Of a DNA stretch of 64,000 nt, positions 43,036 through 51,588 are shown in pieces. The DNA is taken from NCBI RefSeq assembly GCF_001984175.1, contig NZ_MTQP01000066.1, positions 248,001 through 312,000 on the forward strand, in the 5' to 3' direction. A program made the translations under genes and the position numbers. Within the stretch, counting starts at the first letter, position 1. Each line of letters opens with the position of its first letter. The notes beneath the pieces were generated by a model. The model was not told where the DNA came from. It saw only the letters and a list, made by a program, of their open reading frames with translations, and ran no database searches. The DNA is from Saccharothrix sp. ALI-22-I. GTDB taxonomy: Bacteria; Actinomycetota; Actinomycetes; Mycobacteriales; Pseudonocardiaceae.

Positions 43036-43215
43036 GTGTCCAACGTTCGGAACAGGCGTGTCCAACGTCCAGAACCCCCGAGTTGAACATTCGCGTCAGG
43101 GCGTCGGGTACCTGAGCGTTGAATTCGGGGGTCGCGAACGTTGGACACGCGCGTTCCCAACGTTGGACACGCGCGTTCTGGGGGTTGGACACGCGCGTTC
43201 TGAGGGGTTGGACAC
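43036..43215. repeat. Array of 22-bp intergenic repeats in two opposing orientations (locus 2)
   Basis: On the left, copies run in the GTGTCCAACGTTCGGAAC direction (43036, 43058, then a GAGTTGAAC variant at 43080). On the right, copies run in the opposite direction, GTTGGACACGCGCGTTC (43140, 43162, 43184, 43207). Spacing is 22 bp, once 23. The array is therefore a large imperfect inverted repeat centred near 43110 and fills nearly the whole gap between two genes. It is the same family as at 11724-11818. Confidence 0.85.
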
Positions 43216-43220
43216 GCGGG

Positions 43221-43703
43221 TTAGGTGGGGGTGGGGGTTAGGGCGGCTATGCGGGTGCGGAGGGCGGTTTCGATGTCGCGGAGTTCGCGGGCCGGGGCGC
43301 CGAGGCCGGTCATGGAGAGGCGGCGGTGTTCCAGGCGGTCGGAGCGGTATTGGGGGAAGGCGAGTTTGAGGGCCGAGTCGAGCATGCCCAGGTGGTAGCG
43401 GAGGAGTTCGACGATCCGCTGTGGTGGCGGGGGACGGTCGGTCGGCCACACGAGGTCCGCCGCCCAACTGGACAGCCTGCCGTACTGGCCGGCGACGACC
43501 CGTCCGTGTCGGGCGATCTCCCACGACGTGTCGCCCGGTTGCGCGCAGCCGACGATGATCGCCTCTGCCCGGTCCTGCAACGCCACGGCCTGGACCACGA
43601 CCTCCAGCAACGCCTCCAGTCGCACGAGTTCCGCCGTGGCCGGGTCGAGCATCACGCTCGTCGGTGCGGCACGGCGGTGTCCACTGCGCGGACGAAGGCG
43701 CAT
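43221..43703 (-). CDS. Conserved hypothetical protein, helical
   Basis: A 160-residue protein predicted to be mainly helical, with a basic start and no membrane segment. Stretches such as DPATAELVRLEALLEVV and RIVELLRYHLGMLDSALKL read as coiled helices. I do not recognise a family with confidence. The stop codon abuts the 22-bp repeat array. It is followed upstream by the LuxR-type response regulator gene on the same strand. Confidence 0.6.
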   Translation of the reverse strand: MRLRPRSGHRRAAPTSVMLDPATAELVRLEALLEVVVQAVALQDRAEAIIVGCAQPGDTSWEIARHGRVVAGQYGRLSSWAADLVWPTDRPPPPQRIVELLRYHLGMLDSALKLAFPQYRSDRLEHRRLSMTGLGAPARELRDIETALRTRIAALTPTPT

Positions 43704-43744
43704 GGTTCACCGTAGCGCGTTGACCCGCCGTTCAGGAGAGGGAC

Positions 43745-44446
43745 TTATGAAGCGCGGCCGGCCGGCGGTGGTGGGGAACTGCCCGGTGCGACGAGGCCGC
43801 TGTGGTAGGCGGCGGCGATGGCCTGGGCGCGGTCGCGCAGGCCGAGTTTCATCAGGATTCGGCCCAGGTGGGTCTTCACCGTCGCCTCGCCGACGATGAG
43901 GTGCGCGGCGACCTCCGGGTTCGACAACCCGTGCGCCACGAGCACCAGCACCTCGCGTTCCCGTGCCGTCAGCTCGCGCATCTCGGCCGACGTCGGCATC
44001 TGGTTGCGCGGTCGTGCGGCGAACTCGCGGATCAGTCCTTTCGCGACGGTCGGATCCAGCCACGCCTCACCGGACGCCACCGTGCGCACGGCGTCGACCA
44101 GTTCGCGTGGCACGGCGTCCTTCAGCAGGAACCCGGACGCACCGGCCCGCAGCGCCGCGTACACGGCCTCGTCCACGTGGTACGTCGTCAGGATGATGAT
44201 CTTGGTGGCGTGGTCCTCGCCGGTCGGGTCGGCGTCGATGATCCGCCGGGTCGCCTCCACCCCGTCCACGCCGGGCATCCGCACGTCCATCAGCACCACG
44301 TCCGGGTGCAGCTCACCGGCCTTGGCCACCGCGCCCGCGCCCTCGCCCGCCTCGGCCACCACCTCGATGTCCGGCTCGGCACCCAGCAGCATGGCCAGAC
44401 CGGCCCGCACCAACGGCTGGTCGTCCACCAGCATCACCCGGATCAC
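43745..44446 (-). CDS. Response regulator, NarL/LuxR family
   Basis: A 233-residue regulator: receiver domain with phospho-Asp in DVVLMDVRMPGVDG and the Lys in GFLLKDAVP, then a LuxR HTH (LTAREREVLVLVAHGLSNPEVAAHL is the family pattern, with EATVKTHLGRILMKLGLRDRAQ). ATG 44446 overlaps the kinase stop by 4 bp, so it is the cognate regulator of that kinase. Confidence 0.93.
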   Translation of the reverse strand: MIRVMLVDDQPLVRAGLAMLLGAEPDIEVVAEAGEGAGAVAKAGELHPDVVLMDVRMPGVDGVEATRRIIDADPTGEDHATKIIILTTYHVDEAVYAALRAGASGFLLKDAVPRELVDAVRTVASGEAWLDPTVAKGLIREFAARPRNQMPTSAEMRELTAREREVLVLVAHGLSNPEVAAHLIVGEATVKTHLGRILMKLGLRDRAQAIAAAYHSGLVAPGSSPPPPAGRAS

Positions 44447-45660
44447 CGCCGCTCCCCCGCGACCTCACTCGCCACCGGACCGGCCACCGGCAGCACGGCC
44501 GTGATCCGGAAACCGCCGGCCGGCAACGGGTCCGCCTCCAACCGCCCGCCCACGATCGCCAGCCGTTCGCGCAGCCCCACCAGACCGTGGTTGGTGGACA
44601 GGGTGCGTTCCGGCCGCCGCCCACGCCCGTCGTCGGTGACCTGGACGATCAGCTCGTCGTCCGCCCAGACCAGCCGGACGTCCACCTCCGCACCGGGCCC
44701 GACGTGCTTGGTCACGTTCGTCAGCCCTTCCTGCACCACCCGGTACGCGGCCAGGTCGACGCTGGCCGCCAACCGGCGCGGCTCACCCTCGACCCGCGTG
44801 TGCACCCGCACCCCCGCCGCCGCGATCGTGCCGACCAGGTTGTCCACGTCGGCCAGACCGGGCTGCGGACGACCGGTGACGCCGTCCGCCGCGGAGTCGT
44901 CGTGGCTGAACCGCAACGCGGTCAGCATCCGGCGCAGCTCCCCCATCGCCTGCTCGCCCGCCTCCTCGATGTGACCGAGGGCGTGCCCGACCCGCACCGG
45001 GTCGCTGTCGAGCACCCGCCGCGCGCCCGCCGCCTGCAACACCATCACGGTCACCGAGTGCGCGACGATGTCGTGCAACTCGCGCGCGATCCGGGTGCGT
45101 TCACCGACCACCGCCTCCTGGGCCGCCACCCGACGGCGGAACTCCAGGTCCTCGGCGTGCCGGCGGCTCAACCGCACCCACCGGCCGGCGGCCCACACGC
45201 AGCCGTACACCAGCAGGTAGAACGCCAGGGTGGCGTAGGCGGCCGTCATCCGCGCCTCGGGTGGTCTGGACGCCGCCTCCCTCAGCCCGGCCAGCACCGC
45301 GAGCACCCCGCAGGCGAGCAGCGCGCCGACCGACACCTTGGCCCGGCTGTGCACCGCGATGGTGAGCAGGGCGACGCACGGGATCGCGGTCGGCTGGAAG
45401 TCCACCTCGCTCGTCGGCGTGACCAGCAGGGCCCACGTCCACACGCCCCCGAACACCGCGACCGGGTGCGCGCGCCGCACCAGGAGGGCCGCGAACCCGG
45501 CCAGGGCCAAGGCCGCGAACAACCACAGCCCGGCGTCCGCGGTCTGGAAGCCGTCCACCGCCGAGAACAGGAACACGTCCACGACGGTGGCCGACGCCGC
45601 CAGCGCGACGTCGACCGCCGTGGCGCGGGACAACCACCGGGGCCGTCCCATCCGGACCAT
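44443..45660 (-). CDS. Sensor histidine kinase, NarX-like (HisKA_3)
   Basis: A 405-residue kinase with about five membrane helices in the first 160 residues. The dimerisation/phospho-acceptor helix reads ERTRIARELHDIVAHSVTVM, and the ATPase domain has DDGRG and NHGLVGLRERLAIVGG. This is the DesK/NarX-type kinase usual in actinomycetes. ATG 45660 overlaps the upstream stop (TGATG), and its own stop overlaps the response regulator start, so the three genes are translationally coupled. The signal is unknown. Confidence 0.92.
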   Translation of the reverse strand: MVRMGRPRWLSRATAVDVALAASATVVDVFLFSAVDGFQTADAGLWLFAALALAGFAALLVRRAHPVAVFGGVWTWALLVTPTSEVDFQPTAIPCVALLTIAVHSRAKVSVGALLACGVLAVLAGLREAASRPPEARMTAAYATLAFYLLVYGCVWAAGRWVRLSRRHAEDLEFRRRVAAQEAVVGERTRIARELHDIVAHSVTVMVLQAAGARRVLDSDPVRVGHALGHIEEAGEQAMGELRRMLTALRFSHDDSAADGVTGRPQPGLADVDNLVGTIAAAGVRVHTRVEGEPRRLAASVDLAAYRVVQEGLTNVTKHVGPGAEVDVRLVWADDELIVQVTDDGRGRRPERTLSTNHGLVGLRERLAIVGGRLEADPLPAGGFRITAVLPVAGPVASEVAGERR

Positions 45661-46214
45661 CAGTCGGACTCCTTCTTGCACCGCGGGATCACGTCACACG
45701 GGTCGACGGGCACCAGACCGTCGTCGGGCGCCTCGAACACCGGCCGGCGCTGGGCCGCCTCCACCTCGGGCACCTGACGCAGCAGTTCCGGGGTGACCGC
45801 GTCACGCGACCCGGCCGGGATGACGCCCAGGGCCTCCAACGCGGCCCACAGGTCGCCGTCGTGCTGTTTGAGCGCCTTCGCCAACCGGCTGCCGGTGAAC
45901 TCGCCGACCGTGGGCTCGTGCCGCGAGTCGTTCGCCATCCGGATCAGCGCGAACCGGCCGCCGTGGGAATCCCTGACCGAGAACACCACCCGCTCGGCGA
46001 CGAGCCGCTCGATGCGACCGGCCTCCCCGAGCGGCAGCGGCAGCACGAGGAGGTCGATCCCCTCGGTCGCCTCGGCGATCCCGTCCGGCGCGGACGGCAC
46101 GAGCACGCTGCCGGGCTCCACCAGCACCCCGGTGGCCAGGTGGCCTTCCCAGGGCTTGTCCTCGAAACCGTGTACCTGGACGGACACCACTAGACGCACG
46201 TTGGAACTGGACAC
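45660..46214 (-). CDS. Hypothetical protein coupled to a two-component system
   Basis: A 184-residue protein. The N-terminal third (LVVSVQVHGFEDKPWEGHLA and GVLVEPGSVLVPS) loosely recalls the start of trypsin-like S1 domains, but no catalytic His, Asp or Ser is identifiable. It has no signal peptide. The stop overlaps the kinase start, so it may provide or modify the signal for that kinase. Function unknown. Confidence 0.6.
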   Translation of the reverse strand: MSSSNVRLVVSVQVHGFEDKPWEGHLATGVLVEPGSVLVPSAPDGIAEATEGIDLLVLPLPLGEAGRIERLVAERVVFSVRDSHGGRFALIRMANDSRHEPTVGEFTGSRLAKALKQHDGDLWAALEALGVIPAGSRDAVTPELLRQVPEVEAAQRRPVFEAPDDGLVPVDPCDVIPRCKKESD

Positions 46215-46480
46215 TTTTCCTCCCCGTTGTCACGCGGTCCACGCGTTCGACGCGCCGCATTCCCCACGCGCCGAAAACAATGGGACCACGCCCTCTCGCA
46301 CATATCGTCAGCCCAGCGTCTGACCTTGACGATCCCCCTCAGGGCTTACCTCGATCGGGCGACGCAGCACGGGAAAGCCGACCCGGCGAATCCACCCGGG
46401 GACAGACGAAAGACACCTCCCGATTCGGAACCATTGCCGTCATAAACCAGCAGGCGCAAACCGGATCGACGGAGGCCCAA
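46215..46480. other. Divergent intergenic region before the DAHP synthase gene
   Basis: No convincing gene. It must carry promoters for the leftward three-gene signalling operon and for the rightward DAHP synthase/chorismatase operon. A GGAGG at 46471-46475 serves the DAHP synthase start. I see no clear operator palindrome. Confidence 0.4.
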
Positions 46481-47668
46481 GTGACCACGGAACCCGTTCC
46501 GCGCAGCCACGCACGGGCGTTGTCCGAATGGGGGACGGCGCACTGGAAATCACTGCCCGCGGCCCAGCAGCCGCCGTGGCCCGACCACCGGGCACGGGCG
46601 TTCCGGGCCCGCCTGGCGCGGCTGGACGGCCTGGTGGCCCCGGCCGAGGTGGCGGCGTTGCGGTCCGCGCTGGCCGAGGTCGCGGCCGGGCGGCGGCTGG
46701 TCGTGCAGGCCGGTGACTGCGCCGAGCCGTTCGCCGAGTGCGGGCCGCGCCACCTGTCCCGCAAGGCGGCGCTGCTCGACCGGCTGGCCGCGGCGCTGGG
46801 CGCGGAAGACCGGCCGGCGGTGCGGGTCGGTCGGCTGGCCGGGCAGTTCGCCAAGCCGCGGTCCCGGCCGACCGAGGTGGTCGACGGGCTGGAACTGCCG
46901 GTGTACCGGGGCGACCTGGTCAACGCGCCGCAGCCGGACGCCGGGGCACGCCGGGCCGACCCGGCGCGGCTGATCGCGGGCTACCACGCGGCGCGGTCCG
47001 CGACCGGGTTCCTGCGCCGCCACCACCCCGGTGTGTGGACGAGCCACGAGGCGCTGGTGCTGGACTACGAGCTGCCGATGGTGCGCCGCGACGACGGGGG
47101 CGTCCCGCTGCTCACCACGACGCACTGGCCGTGGATCGGTGACCGCACCCGCGATGTCGACGGCGCGCACGTCCGGCTGCTGGCGTCGGTGGCGAACCCG
47201 GTGGCGTGCAAGGTCGGCCCCGGCATCACCCCCGACGAGCTGCGGGTGTTGTGCGACCGGCTGGACCCGGAACGCGAACCGGGGCGGCTGACGCTGATCG
47301 CCCGGCTCGGCGCGGACCGGGTGTCCGAGCTGCTGCCGCCGCTGGTGGACGCGGTCCGCGCGGCGGGTCACCCGGTGATCTGGCTGTGCGACCCGTTGCA
47401 CGGCAACACGGTCACCGCCGCCGACGGCCGCAAGACCCGGCTGGTCGACACCGTCGTCCGCGAGGTGGCGGACTTCCTGGCGACCGTGCACGTGGCCGGT
47501 GGCGTGGCGGGCGGTCTGCACCTGGAGACCACGCCGGACGAGGTCGACGAATGCGGTTGGGACGACTTCCCGACCGGCTCGGCGCTCTACACGAGCCTCT
47601 GCGACCCGCGGCTCAACCCCGGACAGGCGCTCGCCGTGATCGCGGCGTGGCGTGCGGTCCGACTCTGA
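46481..47668 (+). CDS. Class II DAHP synthase (PhzC-like)
   Basis: A 395-residue 3-deoxy-D-arabino-heptulosonate-7-phosphate synthase, the first shikimate-pathway enzyme (PEP plus erythrose-4-phosphate). Class II motifs are intact: QAGDCAEPF, GRLAGQFAKPRSRP, YRGDLVN, LLTTTHWPWIGDRTR and WLCDPLHGNT, including the Cys, His, Glu and Asp metal ligands. It is shorter than housekeeping class II enzymes of actinomycetes (about 460 residues), like PhzC-type enzymes dedicated to secondary pathways, which often lack feedback-inhibition insertions. GTG 46481 has GGAGG 6 bp upstream. It is followed 25 bp later by a chorismatase. Confidence 0.9.
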   Translation: MTTEPVPRSHARALSEWGTAHWKSLPAAQQPPWPDHRARAFRARLARLDGLVAPAEVAALRSALAEVAAGRRLVVQAGDCAEPFAECGPRHLSRKAALLDRLAAALGAEDRPAVRVGRLAGQFAKPRSRPTEVVDGLELPVYRGDLVNAPQPDAGARRADPARLIAGYHAARSATGFLRRHHPGVWTSHEALVLDYELPMVRRDDGGVPLLTTTHWPWIGDRTRDVDGAHVRLLASVANPVACKVGPGITPDELRVLCDRLDPEREPGRLTLIARLGADRVSELLPPLVDAVRAAGHPVIWLCDPLHGNTVTAADGRKTRLVDTVVREVADFLATVHVAGGVAGGLHLETTPDEVDECGWDDFPTGSALYTSLCDPRLNPGQALAVIAAWRAVRL

Positions 47669-47693
47669 TCCGACTCCGAGGGGGAGAACAACC

Positions 47694-48692
47694 ATGCACA
47701 GCAAGACGACCGTGACACCGCCGTGTTCGTTCCGGACGGCGGAGGACTTCGCGGACCTGGCCGGGCAGGGCGTGCTGGGCGCCGTGCGCTACACGACCAG
47801 GGCCGGTCCGCCGCGGTGGGAGCACGGCCGCCCGGTCCTCCCGCTGCACATGGTGCGGCCGGGTGAGCCCGAGGTGGTGGAGGTGTGGTCCACAGAGGAC
47901 CGGCCGGTGGAAACCGGTGAGCACAAAGGGCTGCTCTACGCGCACGACGGCGAAGTGCTGTTCGCCGGAGGGCACATCGGCCCGTCGGCGGACTGCGGTG
48001 AGGCGACGCGCGCCGCGTACCTGGCGGCGTTCGAGCTGGTCGAGCACCTGGGGTACCGCAACGTGTTCCGGATGTGGAACATGATCGACGGCATCACCGA
48101 CCGCAGCGCGCACGGCACCGAGGTGTACGCGGACTTCTGCGTCGGCCGAGGGCGTGCGTTCGACGAGCGCGGCCACGACATGCCGGCGTCCACCGGCATC
48201 GGCGCGCTCGGCGGCGGCGTCGGGTTCTACTTCCTGGCGCACCGGTCGCACGCGGCCGTGCACCTGGAGAACCCGTTGCAGGTGCCCGCGCACGAGTACC
48301 CGGAGCAGTACGGACCGAGGTCGCCGAGCTTCGCGCGGGCGACGTACCTGATGCCGGAGCACGGCCGGGGCTCGCTCTACGTGTCGGGCACCGCGAGCAT
48401 CCTCGACCACGCCACCGTCGGCCCCGGCGACGTGGTCCGCCAGTGCCAGGTGACGCTGGCCAACATCGCCGCCCTGATCGGGGCGGACAACCTCGCCCGG
48501 CACGGCATCGACGGCGGCTACGCGTTGGCGGACCTGCGCGCGATCAAGGTCTACGTCAAGCACCCCGAGGACGTGCCGACCGTGACGCGGCTGTGCCGCG
48601 ACGAGTTCTCCCGGCGCGCGGACGTCGCCGTGTTCACCGTCGACGTCTGCCGCCCGGACCTGCTGGTCGAAATCGAAGGGATCACACCGTGA
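47694..48692 (+). CDS. Chorismatase (FkbO/Hyg5/XanB2 family)
   Basis: A 332-residue enzyme with the chorismatase order of motifs: NVFRMWNMIDGI, YADFCVGRGRAF, PASTGIGALGG, HLENPLQVPAHEYPEQYGP, LYVSGTASILDHATVGPGD and the C-terminal RPDLLVEIEGI carrying the catalytic glutamate. The family hydrolyses or eliminates chorismate to DHCHC (FkbO), 3-hydroxybenzoate (Hyg5) or 3-/4-hydroxybenzoate (XanB2-type) with pyruvate. Which product applies cannot be decided here. It follows a DAHP synthase and overlaps the next gene by 4 bp. ATG 47694 has GGGGGAG upstream (47680-47686). Confidence 0.9.
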   Translation: MHSKTTVTPPCSFRTAEDFADLAGQGVLGAVRYTTRAGPPRWEHGRPVLPLHMVRPGEPEVVEVWSTEDRPVETGEHKGLLYAHDGEVLFAGGHIGPSADCGEATRAAYLAAFELVEHLGYRNVFRMWNMIDGITDRSAHGTEVYADFCVGRGRAFDERGHDMPASTGIGALGGGVGFYFLAHRSHAAVHLENPLQVPAHEYPEQYGPRSPSFARATYLMPEHGRGSLYVSGTASILDHATVGPGDVVRQCQVTLANIAALIGADNLARHGIDGGYALADLRAIKVYVKHPEDVPTVTRLCRDEFSRRADVAVFTVDVCRPDLLVEIEGITP

Positions 48693-50356
48693 GCGAGCCC
48701 GTGAACCGAACCGCCGGAGGAGCACCCGTGCCGAACACGTCGGTCCTGCCCGAGCCGCGCCACGTCCGCATCCTGATGGTCGCCGACGGCGAGGCGAGCT
48801 TCGACCGGGCCGATTTCGGCCTGGCCACGCTCGTGGACGTGCTGGAGACACCGCCCGGCCCGTGGGTCCGGTTCGAGGTGACCAAGGCGCACCGCGAGCG
48901 CAACCTGCCCGCGTTGACCGCCGACATCCCGCTGTTCCGCTTCGACCGGCACGACCTGGCGCAGTACGACCAGATCTGGCTGTTCGGGGTGGCCCGCAGC
49001 GCCCGGCCGCCGTTGGAGCAGACCGAGCTCAGGGCTCTCGCGGAGTTCATGGACGGCGGTGGCGGCGTGTTCGCCACCGGTGACCACGAGGACTTCGGCG
49101 TGTCGATGTGCGGGGCCGTGCCGCGGGTGCGGAGCATGCGCAAGTGGCACTGGCCGAACCCCGGCCCGAACGGCGAGCCGGTCGCGCCGTCCATCGACGG
49201 GCCGGACCGCCACGACACGCTGTCCGAGGGCCACGACCCGCTGTTCCAGCTCAACGACCAGTCCGACGACATCCCGCAGGTCGTCACGCCCCGCATGTAC
49301 GCGACGTCGGACTCGCCGAAGTGGGCGCACCAGGCGTACCCGCACCCGCTGCTGTGCGGACCGCGCGGCACGATCCGCGTGCTGCCCGACCACCCGCACG
49401 AGGGCGAGTGCCACGTCCCGGAGGACCTGACCCGGTCGTTCACGTTCGACGGGTACGAGACGACCGAGTACCCGGCGGGTTTCGCGCCGGAGGTCGTCGC
49501 GTGGTCCGCGATCAACGCCCGGCCGGCGGACCGGGACCTGCGCAAGGGCCGGCTGAACGCGCGCACGTTCGGCGCGATCGGCGCGTACGACGGGCACCAG
49601 GTGGGCGTGGGCCGGGTGAGTGTCGACGCCACGTGGCACCACTTCTTCAACGTCAACCTGGTCGGTGACCCCACCGTGCCGCAGGACCCGATCAAGAGCG
49701 TCGGGTTCGCCGCGTCCGAGGCGGGCCGGGCCGCGTACGAGGAGATCAAGGCCTACTACCGCAACATCGCGGTGTGGCTGGCCCGGCCGACCGCGCAGGA
49801 GGCCATGTGGTGGCGGGCGGTGTGGGCGACGCGCTGGCACCACCGAATTTCGATGGACCTGCGGCCCGACCGGATGGGTGGCCCGGACACCTTGGACCTG
49901 GCGGAACTGCTGCGCATCGGCGCGGAGGCCCGTGAGGTGCTGGCGGCCACCGTGACCAGGGCGGACACGCTGCAGTGGGCCGGCCGGTACGGCGTGGGCG
50001 CGGTCGACCCCGGCCTGTGGGAGGCGGTGCGGGCGCACCTGGACCCGTGGCAGCCGCGGTCCGGTGCCGAGCAGGCGGGACACCTGCCGAACCTGGTGAT
50101 GTCCCTGCTGCCGGAACTGGTGCTGGACGCGGTGCTCGGCGCGGCTGTGTACGCGGTGGCCACGGCGTTCCCGGAGCCCACCGAACAGGCCCGGGACCGG
50201 GCCGGGGACCTCGACTGGACCACGACGGTGCGCCCGCACCTGGACCGGGCGCTCGACGTGGTCGCCGAGCAGGTGCTGCGGACCGACGAGCAGTTGCGGA
50301 CCTTGGGCGACACGCTCACGGCCGCCCGTCGGTCCGGTGACCGACGAGGGGGATGA
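48689..50356 (+). CDS. ThuA/GATase-like protein of the chorismatase operon
   Basis: A 555-residue soluble protein. The first 250 residues have a class I GATase or ThuA-like layout (HVRILMVADGEASF, FDRHDLAQYDQIWLFG, EFMDGGGGVFATGDHEDFG, AINARPADRDLRKGR), where a Cys nucleophile is not obvious (SMCGAVP is nearby). The second half is helical (WLARPTAQEAMWW, ADTLQWAGRYGVG) and unrecognised. Start is GTG 48689, overlapping the chorismatase stop; GTG 48728 with GGAGGAG 5 bp upstream is equally good. It may modify or bind the hydroxybenzoate product. Function unknown. Confidence 0.65.
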   Translation: MSEPVNRTAGGAPVPNTSVLPEPRHVRILMVADGEASFDRADFGLATLVDVLETPPGPWVRFEVTKAHRERNLPALTADIPLFRFDRHDLAQYDQIWLFGVARSARPPLEQTELRALAEFMDGGGGVFATGDHEDFGVSMCGAVPRVRSMRKWHWPNPGPNGEPVAPSIDGPDRHDTLSEGHDPLFQLNDQSDDIPQVVTPRMYATSDSPKWAHQAYPHPLLCGPRGTIRVLPDHPHEGECHVPEDLTRSFTFDGYETTEYPAGFAPEVVAWSAINARPADRDLRKGRLNARTFGAIGAYDGHQVGVGRVSVDATWHHFFNVNLVGDPTVPQDPIKSVGFAASEAGRAAYEEIKAYYRNIAVWLARPTAQEAMWWRAVWATRWHHRISMDLRPDRMGGPDTLDLAELLRIGAEAREVLAATVTRADTLQWAGRYGVGAVDPGLWEAVRAHLDPWQPRSGAEQAGHLPNLVMSLLPELVLDAVLGAAVYAVATAFPEPTEQARDRAGDLDWTTTVRPHLDRALDVVAEQVLRTDEQLRTLGDTLTAARRSGDRRGG

Positions 50357-50359
50357 AGG

Positions 50360-50842
50360 ATGAGCCAGGAGCTGATCAGACCACCGGAGACCGGCCGCGC
50401 GGTGCCGCCTCGCGGCCGGTTGGACGGGGTGTTACTCGCGGTGGACGGCGTGCTCGACCGAGGGGCCGTGCTGCTGCGGATCGCGCTGGGTGTGGTGTTC
50501 GTGTGGTTCGGCGTGTTGAAGGTCGCCGGCACGTCACCGGTGCACGAACTCATCGCCGACACGGTGCCGTTCCTGCCGGCGTCCTGGTTCGTGCCGGTGG
50601 TCGGCGTGTTCGAGGTGCTGGCGGGCATGGCGCTGGTCGTGGGGGTCCGGGTGAGGCTGGTGGCGGCGGTGACGGCGCTGCACCTGCTCGGCACGTTCCT
50701 GGTGCTGCTGGTGCAGCCGGGAGTGGCGTTCCGGGACGGCAACCCGCTGCTGCTCAGCGTCACCGGTGAGTTCGTGGTGAAGAACCTGGTGCTGTTCGCC
50801 GCCGCGCTCGTGGTGGCGGGGCACCACCGCATACGGCGCTGA
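50360..50842 (+). CDS. DoxX-like membrane protein
   Basis: A 160-residue protein with four predicted helices, the first reading LLRIALGVVFVWFGVLKV and the others around PVVGVFEVLAGMAL, VTALHLLGTFLVLL and LVLFAAALVVAGHH, as in DoxX/DUF417 proteins. ATG 50360 is 3 bp after the previous stop, with AAGGAT at 50356-50361 region and a GGGGG before it. The family includes quinone-reducing or respiratory-chain components. It is the last gene before a perfect 16-bp hairpin. Confidence 0.82.
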   Translation: MSQELIRPPETGRAVPPRGRLDGVLLAVDGVLDRGAVLLRIALGVVFVWFGVLKVAGTSPVHELIADTVPFLPASWFVPVVGVFEVLAGMALVVGVRVRLVAAVTALHLLGTFLVLLVQPGVAFRDGNPLLLSVTGEFVVKNLVLFAAALVVAGHHRIRR

Positions 50843-50857
50843 GACGCCGTCGGATGT

Positions 50858-50900
50858 GCCGCCGGTCGGTCAGGGTGGGGGGTGCTGACCGACCGGCGGC
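50858..50900 (+). terminator. Perfect 16-bp hairpin after the chorismatase operon
   Basis: Arms GCCGCCGGTCGGTCAG (50858-50873) and its exact reverse complement (50885-50900) enclose an 11-bp G-rich loop. It lies 16 bp after the DoxX stop and before the convergent DUF1540 gene. There is no U-tract, as is common for actinomycete terminators. It should end the four-gene operon. Confidence 0.75.
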
Positions 50901-51001
50901 CGCCGTTATCCGGCTCGACAGCGGTGGAGGAGGTTGTAGTGGTAGTCCACCCGGCCGGCTTATTCAGTACCGGACAGCGCATTCCCAACCGGACAGTGCG
51001 T

Positions 51002-51331
51002 TCAGGACATGATCCCGGGGGTCGGCGTCGAGGCGGCCCTGGTGTAGGTCAGGCAGTTGGCGGCGTGGTCGCCCTGACCGGGGCCGACGCGCACGGCGGA
51101 CGCGGTGCACTCCAGGTCGGTGTTGTGGACGCAATCCGTGCGCGTGCACGCGCCGACCTGCGCCACGACCTTCTCCAAGCCGCCCTTGCGGGCCAGCGGA
51201 ATGAACGTTCCGCAGTCGGCGGCACCGTTGGCACCGCTCACGGTGATCGCGAAAGCGTGACAACCGTCGTGGTTGTACGAACAACCCGTCACCGTGCACT
51301 CGCTGACGGCCGGCATTTCCGTGGTGGTCAT
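51002..51331 (-). CDS. Double DUF1540 cysteine-rich protein
   Basis: A 109-residue protein made of two four-cysteine modules: Cys12, 17, 24 and 40, and Cys62, 67, 75 and 93. This is the DUF1540 pattern (CxxxxC-x6-C...C). The cysteines suggest a metal site. The ATG at 51331 has AGGGAG 5 bp upstream. A strong iron box lies about 80 bp upstream (51409-51427), so the protein is expected to be induced when iron is scarce. Function unknown. Confidence 0.85.
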   Translation of the reverse strand: MTTTEMPAVSECTVTGCSYNHDGCHAFAITVSGANGAADCGTFIPLARKGGLEKVVAQVGACTRTDCVHNTDLECTASAVRVGPGQGDHAANCLTYTRAASTPTPGIMS

Positions 51332-51408
51332 GAACGCTCCCTCTGGACCGCGGTGTTCGGGAGTCCCGACGTTGCCACCGACCACCGGAGGCCGCAACAC
51401 GAACCCGG

Positions 51409-51427
51409 CAAGGCGAGGCTAACCTAA
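51409..51427 (-). promoter_or_regulatory. Iron box upstream of the DUF1540 gene
   Basis: The 19 bases at 51409-51427 match 15 of 19 positions of the iron-box consensus; the right half, AGGCTAACCTAA, is perfect. It lies about 80 bp before the DUF1540 start at 51331, in a promoter position. It is the second iron box of the window (the first is at 2326), and both probably bind a DmdR/IdeR-type repressor encoded elsewhere. Confidence 0.75.
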
Positions 51428-51588
51428 AGTCCGTAAAGGTATCCGGATCGGCGACGAGCTCTTCAGTGGTGTCGTCGCCGCCGTACACGACCCACCGGCG
51501 CCTCGCGAGGAGGTTGTCCGTCCACAACGGACGACGAAGGAAAAAGGGAGTACTCACTCCTTCCCACTCTTAATTTATAGCGCACCGG

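Noticed and set aside
45660-46214. Trypsin-like protease for the 184-residue coupled protein
   Set aside because: Only the first 40 residues faintly recall an S1 domain; the catalytic triad is not found.
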